Assembly: GCA_900550035.1 (NCBI GenBank)
Contig: URQS01000078.1
Location: forward strand, 1 to 13,045
DNA: 13,045 nt
Direction of reading: 5' to 3'
Source of the DNA: an uncultured Prevotella sp.
GTDB taxonomy: Bacteria > Bacteroidota > Bacteroidia > Bacteroidales > Bacteroidaceae
Position 1 is the stretch's first letter, and every line of letters starts with the position of its first letter. The translations under genes and the position numbers were made by a program. Shown here one piece after another: positions 1 through 6,599 of this stretch. The notes beneath the pieces are model-generated. The model saw nothing but the letters and a program-made list of their open reading frames with translations. It was not told the origin of the DNA and did no database searches.

Positions 1-1657
1 AATCGGAACAACCAAGCAACTCAAAGAACTCATTTCTTTCCTCAGACCCCTTTTTGGAATTACGACCACGCAATGTATCAGCATACTTTTTCCATATCAT
101 ATAGTCTGTATAGTTGAATACAAACAATGGAATATCAGCTCTGCCAGGCTGGTAAATAGACTCAAAAACAGCTTTATAGTCTATTCTATCTATCCCTTTA
201 TCATTCAACGCTCCATTCTCTATCAAAGCCTCATCAAAAGAATTCGGCTTAGGAAGATTCCTCTCGCTAAGTCTTTCTGCATTCAGATAAACATGATAGA
301 AATACATGTCAGCAAGACGCTGCAAGAATCCAAGATACTTATCCTTAGAAGCCCTGTAATCTTCAAAGAGATACATCATGGTATAGACAAGATAGTTTTT
401 ACGTTGTTTAGGCGTAAAAGCAACCTCGAACATTGAGAGCAAATGCACCATCTCTTCCTGCACTTTGTCGTCTGTTGACAAATTCACAGGATAGCCCTTA
501 CGATTTTCGAATTTATAATACTGTAACTTCCATGGATTATCACCAGACAACTCTTTATCGGAAAGCGTATGGTGAATAACATAGTTGTCAAGTAAATATC
601 TTGCCTTAAGCAGATTGAAAGCAAAATCTCTAACGAAATTCGGCTTTTGCTCTGGTAGCATACTGTCCAAAGTATTTTTGAATTCAATAAGCAATTCTTT
701 GTCGTCCAGTTTAAAAGCCTTGTAATCAAATCCTGATGTTTTCATCATGGTAACTTTCAATACTATCAACAAGAAATTTGGAAAATCGATGATAGACTGA
801 AACCTGTCATTCTGATCGGCCTTGCAAGATGTATCTGCCTTAGTAACTGGATTACGCAAAAGATTCATGATAGTTTCTTTTCCTTCCGTTTCATCCTGCT
901 GAGGTATTTCCCCAAAATCTCTTATACAGAAATCCTGCATATTGCTTCCAAACACAATTTTGTCAGGGAAAATCTGCTGAATATAGACATTCATTTCGCT
1001 GCATGCCTCCCAAACACGGCAAAAGGTTGCCAACTGCTGTTTATTCAGATACTGTCCGAGCATGGATTTTACTATCTCATGTTTCTCCAATTGTTCGCCA
1101 CGAGAGTTCATTACCTCAAAGTAATGGTTTAGATTCACATCTTTTGGAACATCATAATGTATGAGTTTCACGTGCCGCAGGAAATACTCCTTAAAACCTT
1201 CACGCTCATCAGACAAGACGATAGCATCCAATGCCTTGTTTGCATATTTATATCCATTTCTAATACCACTATCAGACTCATCGCCCAAAACCAGACCTTC
1301 ATCCAGTCGCTTTATTGTAGAAGTAGATGTGCTTCGGGCACTATAAGTTAATCTGTTTCGGACTTCCTTTATACCCAAAGCTTTGATAACAAGGTAAATG
1401 GTTGTGAGTCTTTGCTGACCGTCAATCACCTCGTACTCTCTGTCATTACGCTTGTATGTAACCAAAGTACCAATATAATATGGTGCAGTAGGATTCTTCT
1501 GCCACGAATCATACACATCCTTTACCAACGCCAATATCTGATCTTCCTCCCAAGCATAATTGCGCTGATACACAGGAATCTTATAGGTTACGACATCCTG
1601 ACTTTCCAAATAAATATCATGTATGGACATTTCTCTCAATGGTAGTTTCTTTTCCAT
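1..1657 (-). CDS. DUF262 domain protein, downstream member of a tandem pair; C terminus beyond the window
   Basis: The frame is open from the ATG at 1657-1655 to base 1, giving 552 codons with no stop in the window. The protein has the DUF262 signature set: IPVYQRNYAW (residues 27-36), VIDGQQRLTT (77-86, the DGQQR nucleotide-binding motif) and FEVMNSRGEQL (180-190). DUF262 is the GmrS-type NTPase/specificity half of type IV restriction systems and also occurs in related phage-defence proteins. No DUF1524 HNH nuclease motif appears in the visible part, though one could lie past the edge. The start follows the TGA of the upstream DUF262 gene by 2 nt with no Shine-Dalgarno of its own, which suggests translational coupling. 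The family call is secure; the restriction or defence role is inferred from relatives. Confidence 0.85.
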   Translation of the reverse strand, partial: MEKKLPLREMSIHDIYLESQDVVTYKIPVYQRNYAWEEDQILALVKDVYDSWQKNPTAPYYIGTLVTYKRNDREYEVIDGQQRLTTIYLVIKALGIKEVRNRLTYSARSTSTSTIKRLDEGLVLGDESDSGIRNGYKYANKALDAIVLSDEREGFKEYFLRHVKLIHYDVPKDVNLNHYFEVMNSRGEQLEKHEIVKSMLGQYLNKQQLATFCRVWEACSEMNVYIQQIFPDKIVFGSNMQDFCIRDFGEIPQQDETEGKETIMNLLRNPVTKADTSCKADQNDRFQSIIDFPNFLLIVLKVTMMKTSGFDYKAFKLDDKELLIEFKNTLDSMLPEQKPNFVRDFAFNLLKARYLLDNYVIHHTLSDKELSGDNPWKLQYYKFENRKGYPVNLSTDDKVQEEMVHLLSMFEVAFTPKQRKNYLVYTMMYLFEDYRASKDKYLGFLQRLADMYFYHVYLNAERLSERNLPKPNSFDEALIENGALNDKGIDRIDYKAVFESIYQPGRADIPLFVFNYTDYMIWKKYADTLRGRNSKKGSEERNEFFELLGCSD

Positions 1658-1659
1658 AG

Positions 1660-3180
1660 TCACTTTGTGTAAAATTGATTAGACTCGAAATAGTGGAGAT
1701 AGTTTACAAAAACCTCATCACCATCCTTTTTATTTATCCCCGTCTCTTCATTAGCGAGAGATTTCTTCAACCGATTTGACAATTCGTATTGAGATAAAGG
1801 AGACAATTTATCCGCCATCATACTTAATAGTGATATTGGAGTATCAGAATCAGTGATAAGTTTGTATATATTAAGCGAATTGACTTTATCGCTATTTTCA
1901 AGCACATAGTTTTGAGCAGATTGCCAACCAAGATTATCGTATTGGGCACGCAGCGAATAAGCCCAAATGAAAGCAAAAGTAACAAACTGCTCAAACAGTT
2001 CAATATCTACCTTCGTTGGAAATGTTGCAGGACAGAAGCGGTCAACATACAGCAGCAATGCCGTATCGAAGAGCAGGCGGGTTATCCTGTTTCCAATTCC
2101 GCGATTGAAATAGCTGTCCAATGTCTTCACTATCACATCTCCTTTGATATAGAAACCTTCATACTGACTATTATCCTGAATATCTTTCAGAATCTCATAG
2201 TAGTGCTTCGTGTAGTCGAAGAAAGGTTTACCTGCAATAATCGGCGTGTTCAACTGAAAAGCATTGACCTCACGAGTTCCTGATACGAAAGGCATAGCCG
2301 ATGAATTGACAAATTCAGCATACGAGTAAGCTCCCTTATAAAACTGAGCATAAGGAGTACGGGCAGTTCTCGTAATCCCTTTGAACTTGAATATATTATG
2401 TTCGCTGAGCTTATAAGTCCAATTGCCGTTGATCCATTCCTTGATACGATAAAGATAGTCGCCAAAGAAAACAGCCAAATCGTGTTGAGGAATCTTCTCC
2501 CATTCCTCAACTATCTTTTCTGTCTTTGCATCATCAATACCTACCATTTCACGCAAATGATAGGCCTTAAGCAAATCATGAGGGTACAACGCTTTGCCTC
2601 TGGCATTCTGCGAATCAAAGAATTGGAATGCTTCTGACAAATCATCGGTAATAACAACTATTAGTTCACATTGGTCTTCTATGTACTTACGCAACTGCTT
2701 GATGTTTCTTTCATGATCCATCTTGTCATCTGCCTCACCTTTCGCACCTACTCTACGCCTAAAAGCATTATAATTATTGGGAACATTACGACGACTATAT
2801 TCATTATTGAAAACCTGTTGACCGAGAAAATCAATCGTTATAGTTTCCCCAGTCGCTTTATAAAGGGCATAGAGAAGCAATGAAAAGGTTATTGTTCGCT
2901 GCTGACCATCCACGATGTTGTAGCGTTCATTACCATTCTCATCTTTGTCTTTATGCAGGATTAATGTACCCACACGATAAACCTCCTTATTCTCGTTTTT
3001 TGCCTCAGTAATATCATCAAGCAACTGGATGGCATTTCGCGCAGTCCACTTATATGGACGCTGGTATTCGGGAATATTCAATTTGACATTCCCGATAAAT
3101 TTACAATCTCCATTTCTTGTAATTTTATTTTGAATCAACAAGTCACCTATAGTTGTGATTGATAATATTAAATTATTCAT
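1660..3180 (-). CDS. DUF262 domain protein, upstream member of a tandem pair
   Basis: A complete 506-residue protein with the DUF262 motifs in order: IPEYQRPYKW (36-45), IVDGQQRTIT (89-98) and FFDSQNARGKAL (187-198). The rest is predicted alpha-helical and shows no recognisable HNH/DUF1524, PD-(D/E)XK or other nuclease signature, so it appears to be an NTPase-like subunit. It is clearly diverged from its downstream neighbour: spacing between motifs and the flanking sequence differ, so this is not a recent duplication. The TGA stop lies 2 nt before the neighbour's ATG, so the two are probably co-transcribed and made in matched amounts. The family role in restriction of modified or foreign DNA (GmrSD-like) is known for relatives; for this pair it is inference. 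Confidence 0.85.
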   Translation of the reverse strand: MNNLILSITTIGDLLIQNKITRNGDCKFIGNVKLNIPEYQRPYKWTARNAIQLLDDITEAKNENKEVYRVGTLILHKDKDENGNERYNIVDGQQRTITFSLLLYALYKATGETITIDFLGQQVFNNEYSRRNVPNNYNAFRRRVGAKGEADDKMDHERNIKQLRKYIEDQCELIVVITDDLSEAFQFFDSQNARGKALYPHDLLKAYHLREMVGIDDAKTEKIVEEWEKIPQHDLAVFFGDYLYRIKEWINGNWTYKLSEHNIFKFKGITRTARTPYAQFYKGAYSYAEFVNSSAMPFVSGTREVNAFQLNTPIIAGKPFFDYTKHYYEILKDIQDNSQYEGFYIKGDVIVKTLDSYFNRGIGNRITRLLFDTALLLYVDRFCPATFPTKVDIELFEQFVTFAFIWAYSLRAQYDNLGWQSAQNYVLENSDKVNSLNIYKLITDSDTPISLLSMMADKLSPLSQYELSNRLKKSLANEETGINKKDGDEVFVNYLHYFESNQFYTK

Positions 3181-3266
3181 GTCATCATATTTAATCTAAA
3201 TTATACACATTGATGGATGTTAACTTACTTCCTCATAATTCAATTTCTTTGTTTTTTAAATTGTTG

Positions 3267-3298
3267 TAAATATAGTCAATATCCAACTATTCAACAAA
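3267..3298 (-). promoter_or_regulatory. Candidate promoter of the DUF262 pair
   Basis: Read on the minus strand there is TTTG (3298-3295), a 20-nt spacer, then TATATTTA (3274-3267), which matches the Bacteroidota -7 box TAnnTTTG at 7 of 8 positions. The implied 5' leader is about 80 nt. The spacer 3181-3469 is very AT-rich, so a chance match is possible. No other gene or RNA is evident in it. Confidence 0.3.
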
Positions 3299-3434
3299 CT
3301 TTTCTATAGAATTTATTCCTATTCATCTTATTTTCGTCTTTTCTATATATCCACTTCATCTGCTCACCATTATTTTAAAGACAAAGTGATGACTATTATG
3401 TGCAAGTTAGCATGGAAGTTCGGGAAAAACATTG

Positions 3435-3442
3435 TATATTTG
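3435..3442 (+). promoter_or_regulatory. -7 box of the AAA-ATPase/nuclease gene
   Basis: TATATTTG is a perfect match to the Bacteroidota -7 consensus TAnnTTTG. It lies 27 nt before the ATG at 3470, implying a leader of about 20 nt. The -33 element is weak: the nearest candidate is TTAG at 3407-3410, with a 24-nt gap. Confidence 0.5.
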
Positions 3443-3469
3443 CAATAAGAAACTAACGAATTGGGGATT

Positions 3470-5068
3470 ATGGTAGAGACAAACAACAGAAGATTGCCAG
3501 TAGGCATCCAGTCTTTTGAGAAAATAAGAAAGGAAGGATACCTTTATGTTGACAAGACTGATATTATCTGGCAACTTGCCAACACAGACAAAACATATAA
3601 TTACTTAAGCCGCCCACGCCGCTTTGGCAAATCGGTGCTTGTCGATACTCTCGAAGCTTACTTCACAGGAAAGAAGGAACTCTTCGAGGGATTGAAGATG
3701 ATGGAAATGGAGAAAGAATGGGTGAAGCGACCTGTCATCCGACTTGATATGAGTCGTGCTGGCGCAGAGCCAGATACTTTGCGCTCTTATCTCAATAATA
3801 TTTTCAGACAATATGAAAAAGAATATTCATTGGTTCCTAATCCTACAGATAGTCTTGCCGACCGCTTCAATGCAATAATCGTGGGCTCGTATGAACAGAC
3901 AGGACAACAAGTGGCTATCCTCATAGACGAGTACGACTCCCCATTGCAGCATTCATGGAAGACTCCTCACCACGAAGCATGTACCAGCATCTATAGAGAG
4001 GTATTTGCCATATTGAAAGCCGACGACAAATACGAGAAGTTTGTCTTTATCACAGGCATTACCAAGTTTACGCAAATCTCACTATTCTCTGTGCTCAACA
4101 ATCTGAGCAACATTAGTTTTGAGCCTGAATATGCTGCCATCTGCGGTATTACCAAGGAAGAGTTGCTACGTGACTTCAAGCCTGAAATCAACAAGTTGGC
4201 AGAATATGAGGGCTGGACATTCGATGAAGCAGTAGCACAGTTGACAGCATATTACGACGGCTATCATTTCAGTCGCCGCAACATGGTAGATGTATTCAAT
4301 CCATTCAGCCTCATCAATGCTTTGGCAGATTCTGACCTTAAGAATTACTGGGCTTCATCAGGTGCAACCTCGTTACTTCCTAAGTTCGTGGACGATATGG
4401 AGCTAAAATTACGAGAATTTGATCCTTGTACCATTCTTCGTCAAACTATAGAGACTTCTGATGTAACTGGAGGTGGCGCAGAACTGTTCCTCTATCAGTC
4501 GGGGTATCTTACAATAAAAGATTACCAGATGGGAGTTTACATCTTGGGGTTCCCTAATAATGAAGTAAAACAAGCGCTTTACGAGACGGTTTTACCAGCA
4601 CTTACCTTACGAAGTTCAGGTGATATCCAATCTACCCAGTCCGGTCTGTTTCTCGCACTTCAGCTTGGCAATCTTCCCGAAGCTATAAAATGCTTGAAAG
4701 CCCTTATTGCTGATGTACCCTATAGCAACAAGAAGCTTGCAAGCATGGATATGGAGGAGCGCTATCGCCTTATAATGAGTACAGTTTTCAATGCCATCGG
4801 TTGTAGGGTGGAAGTAGAGAAGATGATTGCTACGGGCAGAATAGACATGGTTGTGCAAAATACCAATTATATATATGTATTGGAACTGAAGCTAAGCAAC
4901 AATGGCGGTATTGACGCAGCAACCGAACAAATAAGAGCCAAGCAATATGCCGAGCCGTTCAAAGCAGATAAACGAAAAGTCGTTGCTCTTGCCATAGAAT
5001 TGGATGAGAAGGGAAAAGGATTGGTAAATTGGAAGGAAGTGCCGAATATAGCGGCAAGTTCAATATAG
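3470..5068 (+). CDS. AAA-ATPase-like protein with C-terminal PD-(D/E)XK nuclease-like domain (PF09820/PF08011 type)
   Basis: The 532-residue protein opens with the family's usual LPVGIQSFEKIRKEGYLYVDKT stretch. A Walker A-like PRRFGKS follows (residues 49-55) and a Walker B LIDEYD (151-156). The C-terminal PD-(D/E)XK_9-like domain keeps the catalytic pattern: D459 in GRIDMVV, then E472-L-K474, then the Gln-containing helix near AKQYAEPF. It is thus an ATPase fused to a probable Mg-dependent nuclease fold, a family found in many copies in Bacteroidales with no firmly established role. I chose ATG 3470 over the in-frame TTG at 3461 because it is the stronger codon. Length is normal and the frame intact. 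It is divergent from the DUF262 pair and convergent with the EEP gene. Family call is firm; function unknown. Confidence 0.85.
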   Translation: MVETNNRRLPVGIQSFEKIRKEGYLYVDKTDIIWQLANTDKTYNYLSRPRRFGKSVLVDTLEAYFTGKKELFEGLKMMEMEKEWVKRPVIRLDMSRAGAEPDTLRSYLNNIFRQYEKEYSLVPNPTDSLADRFNAIIVGSYEQTGQQVAILIDEYDSPLQHSWKTPHHEACTSIYREVFAILKADDKYEKFVFITGITKFTQISLFSVLNNLSNISFEPEYAAICGITKEELLRDFKPEINKLAEYEGWTFDEAVAQLTAYYDGYHFSRRNMVDVFNPFSLINALADSDLKNYWASSGATSLLPKFVDDMELKLREFDPCTILRQTIETSDVTGGGAELFLYQSGYLTIKDYQMGVYILGFPNNEVKQALYETVLPALTLRSSGDIQSTQSGLFLALQLGNLPEAIKCLKALIADVPYSNKKLASMDMEERYRLIMSTVFNAIGCRVEVEKMIATGRIDMVVQNTNYIYVLELKLSNNGGIDAATEQIRAKQYAEPFKADKRKVVALAIELDEKGKGLVNWKEVPNIAASSI

Positions 5069-5077
5069 ATATAATCC

Positions 5078-5095
5078 CGAAAAGTGACATTTTCG
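5078..5095. terminator. Weak bidirectional hairpin between convergent genes
   Basis: CGAAAA and TTTTCG form a 6-bp AT-rich inverted repeat around a 6-nt loop in the 44-nt gap between the ATPase and EEP stop codons. There is no long T-run, so it is a weak terminator candidate for either strand. Confidence 0.25.
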
Positions 5096-5112
5096 TCGTT
5101 ATTTGTCTTACT

Positions 5113-6057
5113 TTACCACTGAAACCTTGCAATAAGAGGCAAATGGTCGCTAAAACCATTTAGATATCGAGGTCCGAGATAATTGCGACGCGGTTTTACA
5201 CCGCCATATTTCTCATCTCTTTCTATCAGAAATTCGGCATCATTGACATAACACTCTGTTGCTATATCAGCCAAAGGTCTACTCACAAGTATGTGGTCAA
5301 GACTACCCCACAAGCCTTGATAGCGATAAGTTCCCTTGGCACCATTGCGTCCCTTGGCACCTTTCGATACTTCGATCATACGCTTGCTACACAACAACTG
5401 TATACTCTCCGAATTGCTATAGTCATTGAAGTCGCCAGCAACGATTATCTTTGCTTCTGCCGACACATTATTATATATTGAGTCTACCACAGCCGCCACC
5501 TGTCTGGCAGCAGCCATACGGAACGGACGCGAAAACTTCTCGCCACCACGACGACTCGGCAAGTGCGCCACTATGACATGCAAGGTGTCGCCCGAAGCTG
5601 TCACACCCGACGCATACAGAATGTCGCGAGTTGGCCGCATGCCCTTTATAGGGTTCACTCTGACGCTGTGACTCCCTATCAATCTGAACGAATAGGGCGA
5701 ATACATAAGCGCCACATCAATGCCACGCTCGTCGGGCGAATTGGTCATCACATAGTCGTATCGGGCATTGCGCAACAGGCTACGTCGTGTCAAATCATGC
5801 AGCACACTGTCGTTCTCTACCTCGCATAGAACCACCATATCTGGCAACTGCCACGTCTGCTCCTTTACGCCACACGATAAGATGGTCTGCCCTATCCTAT
5901 CAAGCTTCTGCCAATAGCGAGTACGTGTCCAATGATACGCTCCATCCGGCAGAAATTCCGTATCATTCTTCAACGAATCGTGCCTACAGTCGAAGAGGTT
6001 CTCGCAGTTGAGTTCTACGAATGTGAAGAGGGAGATTAGAAGCATTGATAGAGTCAT
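5113..6057 (-). CDS. Endonuclease/exonuclease/phosphatase (EEP) family protein
   Basis: A 314-residue protein with the EEP (DNase I-like) metal-hydrolase motifs in order: FVELNCENLFDCRHD (13-27, motif Asn), VVLCEVEN (75-82, metal-binding E79), AHLPSRRGG (164-172), AGDFND (207-212, D209/N211) and GFSDHLPL (301-308, the catalytic Asp-His pair). All active-site residues are present, so it is probably a functional phosphodiesterase or phosphatase; the substrate (DNA, RNA or lipid phosphate) cannot be told. The N terminus has a short hydrophobic run (residues 3-14) but no basic n-region, an odd, clipped-looking signal peptide. The codons just upstream read ATA-AAA-AAA-CTA-CAA-CAA, which would supply that n-region if translation began at ATA. 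It is a single gene with its own promoter, convergent with the ATPase gene. Confidence 0.85.
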   Translation of the reverse strand: MTLSMLLISLFTFVELNCENLFDCRHDSLKNDTEFLPDGAYHWTRTRYWQKLDRIGQTILSCGVKEQTWQLPDMVVLCEVENDSVLHDLTRRSLLRNARYDYVMTNSPDERGIDVALMYSPYSFRLIGSHSVRVNPIKGMRPTRDILYASGVTASGDTLHVIVAHLPSRRGGEKFSRPFRMAAARQVAAVVDSIYNNVSAEAKIIVAGDFNDYSNSESIQLLCSKRMIEVSKGAKGRNGAKGTYRYQGLWGSLDHILVSRPLADIATECYVNDAEFLIERDEKYGGVKPRRNYLGPRYLNGFSDHLPLIARFQW

Positions 6058-6105
6058 TTGTTGTAGTTTTTTTATAGATTCAACTTCAAGGTATAAGCAT
6101 TTCTA

Positions 6106-6136
6106 CAAAAGTAAGAATTATATTTGAGTTGTCAAA
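6106..6136 (-). promoter_or_regulatory. Bacteroidota promoter of the EEP gene
   Basis: On the minus strand TTTG (6136-6133), a 19-nt spacer and TACTTTTG (6113-6106) match the -33/-7 consensus exactly. Transcription would start near 6100, leaving a leader of about 43 nt to the ATG at 6057. Confidence 0.65.
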
Positions 6137-6164
6137 CACCTGAAACGAAAACTTTCATAAAGAC

Positions 6165-6198
6165 AAACCCAAAGCTACAAGCGGCTCTTCTCCTCATT
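6165..6198. repeat. 34-bp direct repeat, copy 1
   Basis: Identical over 34 bp to 7981-8014. It spans the last codons, the stop and 10 nt of the 3' flank of the outer-membrane remnant. Copy 2 has the same position at the end of the intact receptor gene. The two copies enclose the broken DUF4143 ATPase gene. Confidence 0.85.
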
Positions 6199-6369
6199 AC
6201 CTGCACCTGTACCTTTATACTTACTTTTTGCTGTATTGAAGTTATACGATAAGCTCATACCTACACAACGCTCATAGCCATAACAGTCTTTTTTCATTAC
6301 GGTATGGCTGCCATACATTATCCATTTCTTTTTGTTTCTACTTTTATAGACAAGCTTTCCGTAAATCAA
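6175..6369 (-). pseudogene. C-terminal remnant of an outer membrane beta-barrel receptor
   Basis: About 60 codons on the minus strand match the C terminus of the 860-aa receptor at 7991-10573. The similarity covers KKKWIMYG versus KERWTMYG, KKDCYGYERCVGMSLSYNFN versus TKDCYNYTRNVCLQVTYNFN, and an identical SKYKGTGAGNEEKSRL tail ending in TAG. Only the last barrel strands are left; homology fades near 6355, and there is no signal peptide, STN, plug or barrel. It is therefore a fragment of a deleted paralogue, not a gene that can make a functional protein. The last aromatic strand end (YNF) followed by a polar tail is shared by both copies. Confidence 0.8.
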
Positions 6370-6502
6370 TCACCCCTAAAATGAAGAAATATTCATGTTA
6401 ATTTTTGGGAAAACATTGTAGCCTATTTTATACAAAGGTAATAAAAAAAACAGTCTATTATGCTTAATAAAATATAATAACCTAATTGTTTTTCTATGTT
6501 TA
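6370..6502. other. AT-rich spacer without a recognisable gene
   Basis: With the remnant and the repeats, this is part of a gene-free stretch from 6058 to 6599. It holds homopolymer A-runs, an orphan minus-strand -7 box (6433-6440) and a 14-bp element at 6407-6420 resembling one at 3422-3436. I see no ORF of note and no RNA gene in it. Confidence 0.5.
6433..6440 (-). promoter_or_regulatory. Orphan -7 box upstream of the receptor remnant
   Basis: On the minus strand this reads TACCTTTG, a perfect TAnnTTTG match and identical to the -7 box in front of the sigma gene (11881-11874). It points toward the remnant at 6369-6175, with no gene in between. No -33 TTTG lies at the right distance. Confidence 0.3.
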
Positions 6503-6534
6503 TTTGGTCGTATGTGTCGAAAAGTGTAGCTTTG
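6503..6534 (+). promoter_or_regulatory. Promoter of the DUF4143 ATPase gene
   Basis: TTTG (6503-6506), a 20-nt spacer and TAGCTTTG (6527-6534) match the Bacteroidota consensus exactly. Transcription would start around 6540, placing repeat units 2 and 3 in the leader. Repeat unit 1 (6512-6528) sits in the spacer and overlaps the first two bases of the -7 box. Confidence 0.6.
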
Positions 6535-6594
6535 CGATGATTTTATGTGTCAGAAAGTGTAATATTTTGCTATTATTATGTGTCTAAAAGTGTA
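6512..6594 (+). repeat. Three 17-bp repeats with an exact 33-bp period
   Basis: ATGTGTCnnAAAGTGTA occurs at 6512-6528, 6545-6561 and 6578-6594, exactly 33 bp apart, immediately before the ATPase start at 6600. The differences fall at positions 8-9. Unit 1 overlaps the promoter and units 2-3 lie in the predicted leader, the layout of operator sites for a repressor. Each unit also reads as a five-codon ORF, M-C-(R/Q/L)-K-V-stop, all in the same frame, so leader mini-ORFs are a second reading. Confidence 0.75.
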
Positions 6595-6599
6595 AATCT

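Noticed and set aside
484..729. 81-codon minus-strand ORF within the first DUF262 gene
   Set aside because: It lies in another frame of the same strand inside the DUF262 coding sequence and resembles no protein family.
3461..3469. TTG start for the AAA-ATPase/nuclease gene
   Set aside because: It adds only three residues; the in-frame ATG at 3470 is a stronger codon and fits the family's usual N terminus.
6512..6594. CRISPR-like array
   Set aside because: Only three 17-bp units with 16-bp intervals, overlapping a promoter and with no cas gene nearby; operator or leader repeats fit better.
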